A program made the position numbers and the translations under genes. Shown here piece by piece: positions 8,168 to 14,661 of a stretch of DNA of 17,103 nt (position 1 is its first letter; each line of letters opens with the position of its first letter). Origin of the DNA: JAYEHK01 sp034659475 (GTDB lineage Bacteria; Bacillota; Syntrophomonadia; Syntrophomonadales; Syntrophomonadaceae); contig JAYEHK010000085.1 in NCBI GenBank assembly GCA_034659475.1, forward strand, positions 1 through 17,103. Direction: 5' to 3'. Below the pieces are notes generated by a model, which was given only the letters and a program-made list of their open reading frames with translations, was not told the DNA's origin and did no database searches.

Positions 8168-8196
8168 ATTAAAACAACACAAACGAAAAATGTCAA
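8168..8196 (-). promoter_or_regulatory. fab/acc operon promoter
   Basis: On the minus strand there is a perfect -35 TTGACA (8196-8191), a 17-bp spacer, and -10 TTTAAT (8173-8168, five of six). Predicted transcription start is near 8161, about 90 nt before the fabH TTG. Confidence 0.8.
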
Positions 8197-8203
8197 CAAG
8201 TTA

Positions 8204-8217
8204 TCTGAATATTCAGA
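8204..8217. promoter_or_regulatory. 14-bp palindrome next to the fab promoter (possible operator)
   Basis: TCTGAATATTCAGA is a perfect palindrome placed 7 bp upstream of the -35 box of the fab promoter. Its shape (TGA...TCA half-sites) recalls MarR-type fatty-acid regulator boxes such as FabT, but it does not match the FabT or FapR consensus as I know them. The position suits an activator or an upstream repressor contact. Confidence 0.4.
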
Positions 8218-8410
8218 CAGATTAAATTGCCAGAACGTTCTTTGTATTTTAAGCATTTTGAATGGAAATATTCACACTTAACCTGAAAGATAGTTAGAAT
8301 CAAATGCTCGTTAGACAGATAATGCGAAGTAAAGTTGGTTAGTTGGAAAGTTGGAACGGAACAAAGGCACAATAAAATAAAGGCACTCTTCGAGTATTAG
8401 TGCTAAGAAC

Positions 8411-8446
8411 CGTAACTTCGCGGTAGACATATAATGCGACATAACG
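8411..8446. repeat. Compact imperfect inverted repeat, recombination-site-like
   Basis: CGTAACTTCGC (8411-8421) faces GCGACATAACG (8436-8446) across a 14-bp spacer; 8 of 11 arm positions are complementary. The layout of two roughly 11-bp arms around a short asymmetric spacer resembles tyrosine-recombinase core sites, but no recombinase gene is nearby and the match is only architectural. Confidence 0.3.
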
Positions 8447-8698
8447 AAAGGGAACAGAAGGGAACAAGTGGTGTCTGACCCCAACAATGTTCAATTGGGA
8501 ACTCTGCGTATCTAGATAATTGGGTGGTAACGCTGCATGAAGGGAGCCAGCCTCCTAACTTATTCGCAATAAATAATGGAAACCAAATATATTTTCTGAA
8601 TAAGTTAAGAGCCTAGCACCTTTTTTGCTTATGGAGTTTGGTTCCGTTCTCACGCTGATCTGCTCCGCGGCAGGGATTAACCTAGCTTTGGTTAGGGG

Positions 8699-8771
8699 TA
8701 AGGGGTTAAGAGTTAGGGGGTTAGACGCTTCGCGTCAAACATTTTCCTCACCCCTAACGTCTAACTCCTTA
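8699..8771. repeat. G-rich/C-rich imperfect inverted repeat with central hairpin
   Basis: The arms at 8699-8719 and 8751-8771 are complementary at 17 of 21 positions (TAAGGGGTTA... against ...CTAACTCCTTA). Between them GACGC-TTC-GCGTC (8724-8736) makes a tight 5-bp stem. The arms consist of TTAGGGG-like units, consistent with slippage or expansion. Confidence 0.7.
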
Positions 8772-8963
8772 CTCCTTATTGAAATAATCTGCTGTGTAAA
8801 GGGGGGAGATAATATTGACATTCCTTCTGAACCGTTCCAACTTTCCAACTAACCAACTGTCCAACTAAAACGTCCGCGAAAGTCCAGAAAGTCCGCGTGG
8901 GTCAGCGTCTATTCAACATTTCTCGTAACTTCGCATTATCTGTTTACTGTGAATATTGAGCAT

Positions 8964-8994
8964 AAAAAAACGGGCTGCCGTGGATGGCAGCCCG
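8964..8994 (-). terminator. Intrinsic terminator of the thiolase gene
   Basis: A perfect 9-bp GC-rich stem (CGGGCTGCC at 8971-8979 with GGCAGCCCG at 8986-8994) is followed on the minus strand by seven T residues. It begins about 20 nt after the thiolase stop codon. Confidence 0.93.
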
Positions 8995-9013
8995 GGGATT
9001 AGCTCGAGGATGA

Positions 9014-10306
9014 TTATTTTACTCTTTGCCAGATTGCGGCAGCGCCGTGACCGTGACCGATACACATAGCTTCCACGATGTATTCAACATCTGAAAAATC
9101 AGGGTCTTTAAACATGTAAGAAATGTCGCAAGCCATTCTGGCACCAGTACATGCCAGGGGATGCCCGATGGAAATTCCAGATCCCCAGAGGTTCAAACGA
9201 TCTTTTGGATATTGTAATGTCTTTTGACAGTAAACAGACTGTGAGGCAAAGGCTTCATTGACTTCCCAGAGGTCTATCTGATCCATGGTCATGCCAGCTC
9301 TCTTTAATACCTTAGGAATAGACAAGGAAGGACCAATACCCATAACATCAGGTTCGCATCCAATAACAGCATAGGAAACAAGTTTCATAATGGGTTTTTT
9401 ATTGATTAGTTTGCACCCTTCTTCGGTTGCAAGTACCACACCCGCTGCAGCGTCGTTGATCTGTGAGGAATTTCCTGCGGTTACTGTTGCTGCTTCGTCC
9501 TGCATGAAAACAGGTGCCATTTTGGCCAGACTTTCAAGGGTTGTATCACGACGAAGTCCCTGATCGCGGAATACAACCATCTCTTTATCCTCTTCACCTT
9601 TTTCTGCTCTGGCTTTGGCTAGATGATCTGATGCAACATAGGCAGGTTCAGGTGCTATTGGATCATCTCTGAAGGCCTTCGCAGGAACTTTACATTTGAT
9701 GGGGATGATAGCATCCCAGGTCTTGCCTTTACCGCCATTGGCATCCTGAGCAGCAGCACATTTAGTATGTCCTTCGAGAGAAAATTGATCCTGCTCTTCA
9801 CGGGTGATGTTATACCTGCGGGCGACGATTTCTGCTGTATATCCCATGTTAATCGCAGCCAGATTCATATGCTGTGCAAGGTCAGGATGAACATCTGCAC
9901 CAGCTCCCATAGGGATGTGGCTCATATGCTGGGCGCCGCCAGCAAATTCGACTTCTCCGCCCCAGCCGTTTGTCATTATACCGATAGCAAAGGTGATAGA
10001 GTTTAGACCGGATGCACAGAAACGGTCAATCGTACATCCAGGAACATCGTAGGAACCTCCAGACAGAAGCCACGCCATACGTCCCTGATTCAATCCCTGT
10101 TCCATATAGGCATTTGCTGTGGCTGCCCATACAATGTCATCAATTATGGCAGCCTGTTTTTCTTTGTCTTCAAGACCTGTTCTTTTCCTTAATTCCTTCA
10201 TAACGATCGCAGATAATTCGTCAGCGCGAACATTGGTAAAAACGGATTGCTTTCCTGCACGTGCAACGGGCGTACGTGCTGCTTCTACTACAAAAACATC
10301 CTTCAT
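9014..10306 (-). CDS. Thiolase (acetyl-CoA acyltransferase family)
   Basis: Condenses or cleaves acyl-CoA and acetyl-CoA: either acetoacetyl-CoA synthesis or the last step of beta-oxidation. The thiolase fold is clear. It starts MKDVFVVEAARTPVARAGK; the nucleophile is Cys97 in IDRFCASGLNS; NEAFASQ has Asn350; His382 lies in GHPLACTGAR; and the second catalytic Cys415 lies in CIGHGHGAA. That last block normally reads CIGGGxG, so His replaces Gly. At 430 residues it is longer than the roughly 390-residue acetoacetyl-CoA thiolases, with extra sequence around 185-250, closer to FadA/FadI-like acyltransferases. The ATG at 10306 has AAGGGGGAAAT upstream. It has its own terminator, is not next to hbd/crt/bcd-type genes and is divergent from the next unit. 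Substrate length cannot be told. Confidence 0.9.
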   Translation of the reverse strand: MKDVFVVEAARTPVARAGKQSVFTNVRADELSAIVMKELRKRTGLEDKEKQAAIIDDIVWAATANAYMEQGLNQGRMAWLLSGGSYDVPGCTIDRFCASGLNSITFAIGIMTNGWGGEVEFAGGAQHMSHIPMGAGADVHPDLAQHMNLAAINMGYTAEIVARRYNITREEQDQFSLEGHTKCAAAQDANGGKGKTWDAIIPIKCKVPAKAFRDDPIAPEPAYVASDHLAKARAEKGEEDKEMVVFRDQGLRRDTTLESLAKMAPVFMQDEAATVTAGNSSQINDAAAGVVLATEEGCKLINKKPIMKLVSYAVIGCEPDVMGIGPSLSIPKVLKRAGMTMDQIDLWEVNEAFASQSVYCQKTLQYPKDRLNLWGSGISIGHPLACTGARMACDISYMFKDPDFSDVEYIVEAMCIGHGHGAAAIWQRVK

Positions 10307-10534
10307 TTTGGATTTCCCCCTTTAAATATTTTTTTGGTTCTACACTTTGGCAAAAATAACCATAACCATACCACTCATTAAGTGAATTCTGTACGAGAAT
10401 CAAAAATCCTTTTTTTGCCAAAAAAATTAAAAAATGTTTTTTAAAGTATTTTTTAGGAAAAAGCTTAGCCGCTTATTATTTCCGTACAACTGCAAAGCAG
10501 GAACTAGCTTTTATGAGTGAAATAGCCTGTATTG

Positions 10535-10543
10535 TGTTATAAT
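10535..10543 (+). promoter_or_regulatory. Extended -10 promoter of the small membrane-protein gene
   Basis: TGTTATAAT is a perfect extended -10 element (TGn followed by TATAAT at 10538-10543). No convincing -35 box is seen 16-18 bp upstream, which is common for extended -10 promoters. The start would lie near 10550, about 60 nt before the small ORF. Confidence 0.6.
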
Positions 10544-10609
10544 TATTGTGGTTTATGTTAAAGGATATTTTTTAAAGATACTAAAATCAAAAGAGGAGGT
10601 TTCAATGGT

Positions 10610-10714
10610 ATGGAGCAACTAACAAAACAGGTGAAGGGTGAAATGTTTAGGACTCTGATATGGTTAGTTATTGCTGTAGCAGCTGCGCTGGGAATAGGTA
10701 GTTTGATTTGGTAA
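10610..10714 (+). CDS. Small single-span membrane protein, 34 residues, unknown function
   Basis: This ORF is too short for routine calling but well framed. It begins MEQLTKQVKGEMFRT and ends in one hydrophobic span (about residues 15-34: LIWLVIAVAAALGIGSLIW), with a polar, mostly basic N-terminal segment. GAGGAGGT (10593-10600) lies upstream, with an extended -10 promoter at 10535-10543 and a terminator 28 nt after the stop. An earlier ATG at 10605, in another frame and nearer the ribosome site, gives only MVWSN before a stop that overlaps this ORF. The antiporter gene starts 80 nt after its stop codon, so it could be a partner or regulator of that antiporter, or a leader gene controlling read-through. 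I do not recognise a family. The alternative is that only the RNA matters. Confidence 0.6.
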   Translation: MEQLTKQVKGEMFRTLIWLVIAVAAALGIGSLIW

Positions 10715-10742
10715 TTGTTTAAGGAAATGAGAAAGTGATTAA

Positions 10743-10766
10743 GGGCCGGAAAAAGGCCCGTTTTTT
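10743..10766 (+). terminator. Intrinsic terminator/attenuator between the small ORF and the antiporter gene
   Basis: GGGCC (10743-10747) pairs with GGCCC (10755-10759) around a 7-nt loop GGAAAAA, then G and six T residues. Only 28 nt remain before the antiporter ATG, too little for a separate promoter, so this may act as a partial terminator or attenuator. Confidence 0.8.
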
Positions 10767-10794
10767 ATACCTGTATTTTGTTTGAAAAAGGGAA

Positions 10795-12786
10795 ATGGGG
10801 GATTGGAATGTGGTGGGCGGAGTATTTTTAGGCGATTTAATTCGCATCTTTTCGGTGGCGGTCATTGTATTATTTATCTGTCATCGATTTCGTGTGCCAG
10901 GCATTGTAGGTTTTTTGTTGACAGGTGTTATTGCAGGACCACATGGGTTAGGACTCGTGACCTCGGTAGAACAGGTGGAAGTCCTGGCTGAACTGGGTGT
11001 CATTGTTTTGATGTTTAGTATTGGTTTGGAATTTTCTTTCAGGGAATTAATTGATATTCGAAGGACCGTACTAATTGGAGGAACTGTGCAGGTAGCATTG
11101 TCTATCCTTATGACTGTGGTGATTGCCACTGCTTTTAAAATTGAGATTAGGTCTGCTGTTTTTCTGGGATTTCTGGTTGCCCTTAGCAGTACTGCAATTG
11201 TGTTAAAGCAACTGGGAGAGCGAGGGGAATTAGCGGCACCACAGGGAAAAGTTGATCTTGGGATTCTCATCTATCAGGATTTGATTGTTGTGCCGATGAT
11301 AATGTTTACACCGTTTTTGGGAGCAGGCGGTTTTCCTGAACCGGTGGGATTGGTGCTGGCTAAGACGGTCGGGGTTATTATACTGGTTATTTTGCTGGCA
11401 AATTATATTATTCCTCCTTTGCTGTATCAGGTTACCCGGACGGGAAGTCGTGAACTGTTTTTACTGTGTATCGTGGTTATTTGTTTTGGGGTTGCTTGGA
11501 TGACGAATCAGGCTGGTTTGTCGCTTGCCCTGGGAGCCTTTTTGGCCGGATTGATTATTGCTGAATCGGAGTACAGTCATCAGGCGCTAGGAAACATTGT
11601 CCCCTTTCTGGATACCTTCACGAGCCTATTTTTCGTTTCCATTGGCATGCTTTTAAATCTGTCCATTGTTTCTCAACATATTCAAACGGTGCTGTTTCTG
11701 ACCATTCTTTTGATTGTAGGAAAAGCATTATTAGCGTCTCTGGCAACGATCGTTCTCGGGTATCCACTTCGAACTGCAATTCTGGTTGGTTTTAGCATTT
11801 GTCAGGTGGGAGAGTTTTCTTTCATCCTTTCTCAAAGCGGATTACAATACCAATTAATCAATCCTGCCCTGTACCAGGGATTTCTTTCGTCAGCAATTAT
11901 CACCATGATGCTCACCCCATTTCTAATGAATCTCGCACCACGCTTTGCTGATTATTTTTTAAACTTGCCATTTTCGGAGCGAATCAAGAGTGGAAAATGG
12001 AAGAATCAGGACTCGCAGGATAACAGTGCACCGGGTCATTTAAGCATCATTGGATATGGAGTAAATGGAAGAAATCTGGCGCGTGCTGCGACTGCTGCAA
12101 ATATTCGGTTTAAAGTGGTAGAAATTAATGCCGAAACGGTGCGAAAAGAGAAAAAAAAAGGGGTTCCTATAATATATGGAGATGCAACCCAGGAAACCGT
12201 ATTAACGGCTACGGGATTGGACAGTGCCAAAATACTTGTTATTGCAATCCATGATGCCACTGCAACCAGGCGAATTATCAGTCTGGCCAGACGCATGAAT
12301 CCCACACTGCATATTCTGGTTCGAACACGGTTTGTGGCGGATATTGAGGACCTTTACAGGTTGGGTGCCAATGAGGTCATTCCAGAAGAATATGAAACCT
12401 CTGTTGAGATATTCTCCAGGGTTCTTACAAGATATCTGGTTCCACGGGATGAGATTGAAGAGCTGGTGGAGAAGATTCGCAAACAAGATTATGATATGTT
12501 TAGAAGTCTGCACCAACCTTCAACAAATTTTCTTATGTTTAAAAACATGCACCTGAATGATGTAGAAGTGGGTACAGTAAGGGTGAATGAACGTGCTGGG
12601 TTTGCAGGGGCAAGCATTCACGAATTAGATCTTCGAAATCGGTATGAGGTATCCGTGCTTGCTATTCAAAGAGGTGAAGAGACTATTTCTAACCCTGGAG
12701 GACGGGCTGTAATTGAAGATGGTGATGTGCTATTTGTCCTTGGTAGTCAGCCCAAAATCAATGAATTTGCAAGAAGAGTACGGTAA
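10795..12786 (+). CDS. CPA2-family cation/proton antiporter with TrkA-N and TrkA-C domains
   Basis: Membrane monovalent cation (K+ or Na+)/H+ antiporter of the KefB/KefC/CPA2 type, 663 residues. About 12 hydrophobic segments fill residues 12-385, with family blocks FRVPGIVGFLLTGVIAGPHG (32-51), SSTAIVLKQL (131-140), YQDL with Gln161-Asp162 (160-163) and CQVGEFSFIL (336-345). A cytoplasmic RCK/TrkA-N Rossmann domain follows (about 415-535), with GYGVNG (420-425) and Glu443 ending the second strand, as in NAD-binding RCK domains. TrkA-C (RCK_C) spans about 583-660. The ATG at 10795 has AAGGGA only 2 nt away. A GTG at 10810 with GGGGGA about 7 nt upstream is a real alternative, shortening the protein by 5 residues. 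RCK_C domains in some such proteins bind c-di-AMP. Transported ion and ligand cannot be read from sequence. Confidence 0.93.
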   Translation: MGDWNVVGGVFLGDLIRIFSVAVIVLFICHRFRVPGIVGFLLTGVIAGPHGLGLVTSVEQVEVLAELGVIVLMFSIGLEFSFRELIDIRRTVLIGGTVQVALSILMTVVIATAFKIEIRSAVFLGFLVALSSTAIVLKQLGERGELAAPQGKVDLGILIYQDLIVVPMIMFTPFLGAGGFPEPVGLVLAKTVGVIILVILLANYIIPPLLYQVTRTGSRELFLLCIVVICFGVAWMTNQAGLSLALGAFLAGLIIAESEYSHQALGNIVPFLDTFTSLFFVSIGMLLNLSIVSQHIQTVLFLTILLIVGKALLASLATIVLGYPLRTAILVGFSICQVGEFSFILSQSGLQYQLINPALYQGFLSSAIITMMLTPFLMNLAPRFADYFLNLPFSERIKSGKWKNQDSQDNSAPGHLSIIGYGVNGRNLARAATAANIRFKVVEINAETVRKEKKKGVPIIYGDATQETVLTATGLDSAKILVIAIHDATATRRIISLARRMNPTLHILVRTRFVADIEDLYRLGANEVIPEEYETSVEIFSRVLTRYLVPRDEIEELVEKIRKQDYDMFRSLHQPSTNFLMFKNMHLNDVEVGTVRVNERAGFAGASIHELDLRNRYEVSVLAIQRGEETISNPGGRAVIEDGDVLFVLGSQPKINEFARRVR

Positions 12787-12806
12787 AAGCTGTTCTGTCA
12801 TAAGCG

Positions 12807-12844
12807 GTTCTCATACGATAATGGATCATAGGGGAACATTTTTT
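12807..12844 (+). terminator. Possible terminator after the antiporter gene
   Basis: GTTCTC (12807-12812) can pair with GGGAAC (12832-12837, one G-U pair), followed by A and six T residues. The loop is long and only weakly structured, so this is tentative. Confidence 0.45.
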
Positions 12845-12916
12845 AGAATAGGTTTGCTCTGTTTTACTCATCGGTGCATATACCATTCAAACAGCTTATA
12901 CCCGGACATAAAGCTT

Positions 12917-12945
12917 TTGAATAAAGGGTACGGTTCTTGTATAAT
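12917..12945 (+). promoter_or_regulatory. Promoter of the riboswitch-controlled transporter operon
   Basis: -35 TTGAAT (12917-12922), a 17-bp spacer and a perfect -10 TATAAT (12940-12945). Predicted start is near 12952, about 50 nt before the riboswitch core. Confidence 0.75.
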
Positions 12946-12994
12946 AAATAGAAATATGTCTAATGTTTTACATGTCTTTTGTATAAATAGGCAT

Positions 12995-13125
12995 TGTTCT
13001 CGTATGCTTAATCCTGAATCTATTCAGGAACGGGGGATCCAATTTATGGGGTGAATCCAGGAAACTGGTAGGGCTCCCTAGCCCAAACCCGACAGCTAAC
13101 CTCGTAAGCACGTACAGGGGAGAAT
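12995..13125 (+). ncRNA. c-di-AMP riboswitch (ydaO/yuaA class)
   Basis: The conserved blocks of the ydaO/yuaA motif appear in order: CAGGAACGGGGGATCC (13025-13040), TATGGGGTGAATCC (13045-13058), GGTAGGG (13077 region), then CCCGACAGCTAACC (13088-13101). The closing helix pairs GTATGCTTA (13002-13010) with TAAGCACGTAC (13105-13115), with a local CCTGAAT/ATTCAGG hairpin near the 5' end. In known members, high c-di-AMP switches expression off. The class controls K+ transporters, osmolyte transporters and wall hydrolases, which fits the downstream betaine-type transporter. I see no clear terminator directly after the aptamer, so the output mechanism is unresolved. Confidence 0.93.
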
Positions 13126-13470
13126 TTGAATGTATTACACCGCTCGAACAATATTAAATACATCTTGGGTCTTCGTTTACCTTTCATTTTTCTTTTCCCT
13201 GTGAAGGATTCATTTAATTAGCATATTAGGGTAATACAGGGTGCGTTAGTCGCCGATTATTGATTTGCGTTTTTCATGGCATGGTATACCTAAAAATGAC
13301 TTTTATGTTGTATTTAGGCATGCTGTTCACGGAATAATACGGTTGATTTTGTTAAAAATTAAATAATGACCAAAATACTAATTAATTTCTTTTTAAGTAC
13401 TAGGTGGAAATCAATGCAATATATTAATTCCAAAAAGCAAAAACATTCTTTAGAAAAGAGATGAAAATGG
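13126..13470 (+). other. Long untranslated leader between riboswitch and transporter genes
   Basis: About 345 nt with no credible gene. Visible structure: ATGTATT/AATACAT (13130-13136 / 13157-13163); ACAGGG at the aptamer's 3' flank (13114-13119) complementary to CCCTGT (13197-13202); and a bulged hairpin at 13279-13323. No GC-rich stem followed by a T-tract was found, so the riboswitch expression platform is not evident. Confidence 0.5.
13279..13323 (+). other. Bulged hairpin in the transporter leader
   Basis: GCATG (13279-13283) and CCTAAA (13289-13294) pair with TTTAGG-CATGC (13313-13323), giving 11 bp interrupted by a 5-nt bulge. No T-tract follows. It may be an RNA switch element or a decayed operator. 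Confidence 0.4.
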
Positions 13471-14661
13471 ATGAACAAAATTGAGGTCACAAATCTTAGT
13501 AAAATTTATGGAAACAGTCCGGAAAAGGCATTGGAGTTGATTAGCAAAGGGTACAGTAATGAACAAATTCGCAAGCAAACCAAACAGGTAGTTGGCATTA
13601 AAAACGTATCCTTTTCTGTTGAAAATGGTGAGAGTTTTGTAATTATGGGCCTTTCTGGCAGTGGAAAGTCAACGTTGCTTCGCTGTATGAATGGATTAAA
13701 CAAGATCTCTGCTGGATCAATGGTGATTGATGGAAAGGATATCAGCAAGATCAATGCCCAGGAGTTTCGTGCATTAAAACGAGAGAAGATGGCGATGGTC
13801 TTTCAGCGTTTTGCGTTGTTGCCTCATCGGACCGTGCGTGACAACGTTGTTTATGGATTAGAAGTCCAGGGGGTTTCTAAAGAAGAACGTTATGAAAAGG
13901 TCATGTCTGCATTAGAAATGGTTGGTTTGGAGAATTGGGCAGAGAACTATCCTTCCAACCTCAGCGGGGGTATGCAGCAAAGGGTTGGTATTGCGCGTGC
14001 ACTGGCAACGGATCCTGATATTCTCTTGATGGACGAGCCTTTTAGTGCGCTCGATCCATTAATCAGGCAGGAAATGCAGGATGAATTAATTGAACTGCAG
14101 AAGAAGCTGCAAAAAACCATTGTTTTTATTACCCATGATCTGGATGAGGCTCTGAAAATAGGGGATCGTATTGCCCTGATGAAGGATGGCGAAATCGTTC
14201 AGATGGGGCAGCCGGAGGATATTTTCCTGTCACCAGCAACAGAATATGTGGCGCGCTTTGTGGAAAGTGTCGATCGCAGTAAGGCACTTACGGCAGGGTC
14301 AGTGATGGTGAAGGCGCGTTCTGTTACGTATCCCAAAGATGGACCTATGGTTGCGCTTCATATTATGGAACGCTTTGGGATGTCCGGCCTTTTTGTGACT
14401 GATCGAAACGGGATACTGTTGGGACATTTCTTGGCTGATGATGCGTCTGATATCGTCAAAAAAGGAGAACGGCAGCTCGATTCAATTATTCGTAAAGATG
14501 TTCCTACCGTTCTTCCTGATACGCCACTAGCCGATATTTTAGAAGTCATAGCACATACGCAGATTCCGGTTGCAGTCGTTGATGAAAACCAGAGGCTAAA
14601 AGGCGTTCTTGTCAGAGGCTCGGTTATTGCCGGATTGGCCGGGGAAAGGATGGGAGCATAA
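13471..14661 (+). CDS. opuAA: Glycine betaine/proline-type ABC transporter, ATP-binding protein with CBS domains
   Basis: Energises uptake of a compatible solute such as glycine betaine or proline. It has 396 residues of the ProV/OpuAA (QAT) family. The family's N-terminal extension (residues 1-40) with LELISKGYSNEQIRKQT precedes the core. Walker A is GLSGSGKS (60-67), the Q-loop Gln is 112, the signature LSGGMQQR is at 164-171, Walker B ILLMDEP at 184-190 and the H-loop His is 222. A CBS pair fills about 276-390. In OpuCA/OpuA-type transporters the CBS domains sense ionic strength or bind c-di-AMP; which applies here is not visible. The start ATG at 13471 has only a weak site (AAAAGAG about 9 nt upstream). 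The stop codon abuts the permease ATG. A ydaO riboswitch lies upstream. Confidence 0.94.
   Translation: MNKIEVTNLSKIYGNSPEKALELISKGYSNEQIRKQTKQVVGIKNVSFSVENGESFVIMGLSGSGKSTLLRCMNGLNKISAGSMVIDGKDISKINAQEFRALKREKMAMVFQRFALLPHRTVRDNVVYGLEVQGVSKEERYEKVMSALEMVGLENWAENYPSNLSGGMQQRVGIARALATDPDILLMDEPFSALDPLIRQEMQDELIELQKKLQKTIVFITHDLDEALKIGDRIALMKDGEIVQMGQPEDIFLSPATEYVARFVESVDRSKALTAGSVMVKARSVTYPKDGPMVALHIMERFGMSGLFVTDRNGILLGHFLADDASDIVKKGERQLDSIIRKDVPTVLPDTPLADILEVIAHTQIPVAVVDENQRLKGVLVRGSVIAGLAGERMGA

Larger units (their letters stand above)
8333..8858. repeat. Perfect 27-bp inverted repeat pair
   Basis: The left arm (8333-8359) contains GTTGGTTAGTTGGAAAGTTG and is internally repetitive, with GTTGG-type units. 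The right arm (8832-8858) is its exact reverse complement. The arms are separated by 472 bp and sit just inside the 16-bp outer repeat. Confidence 0.9.
8315..8943. repeat. Nested inverted-repeat island (MITE-like or decayed element)
   Basis: This gene-free stretch is bounded by a perfect 16-bp inverted repeat, ACAGATAATGCGAAGT at 8315-8330 and its complement at 8928-8943. Inside it lie a perfect 27-bp inverted repeat (8333-8359 / 8832-8858), a 10-bp one (8556-8565 / 8598-8607) and an imperfect 21-bp one (8699-8719 / 8751-8771). A third copy of the terminal motif (14 bases, one mismatch) is at 8426-8439. The 11-mer CGTAACTTCGC occurs at 8411-8421 and 8924-8934. GGTGTCTGACCCC at 8470-8482 resembles motifs I associate with REP-like sequences. 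No transposase is present; the only ORF inside (75 codons, 8625-8852) spans the inner repeats and looks fortuitous. The symmetry suggests a non-autonomous mobile element or layered insertions. Confidence 0.7.

Noticed and set aside
8232..8241. AGAACGTTCT palindrome as an SOS (LexA) box
   Set aside because: The half-sites abut, whereas the Gram-positive LexA box has a 4-bp spacer, and the neighbouring genes are not SOS genes.
8276..8316. Possible integron attC site (ACTTAAC ... GTTAGAC)
   Set aside because: The end boxes fit the RYYYAAC/GTTRRRY pattern only loosely and are not complementary to each other, the 41-bp span is too short, and no inner paired boxes or integrase are present.
8625..8852. 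75-codon plus-strand ORF inside the repeat island
   Set aside because: It runs straight through the inner and middle inverted-repeat arms, has low-complexity composition, no good ribosome site and no recognisable domain.
10340..10375. Sigma-54 type promoter upstream of thiolase
   Set aside because: GG and GC pairs occur on the minus strand, but their spacing does not match the -24/-12 geometry; no convincing promoter was identified for this gene.
10221..10421. 66-codon minus-strand ORF overlapping the thiolase start
   Set aside because: It lies in another frame over the thiolase ribosome site and N-terminus, and the thiolase reading is unambiguous.
12713..13054. 113-codon plus-strand ORF overlapping the antiporter 3' end
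   Set aside because: It overlaps the antiporter in another frame and then the promoter and riboswitch, which are clearly non-coding.
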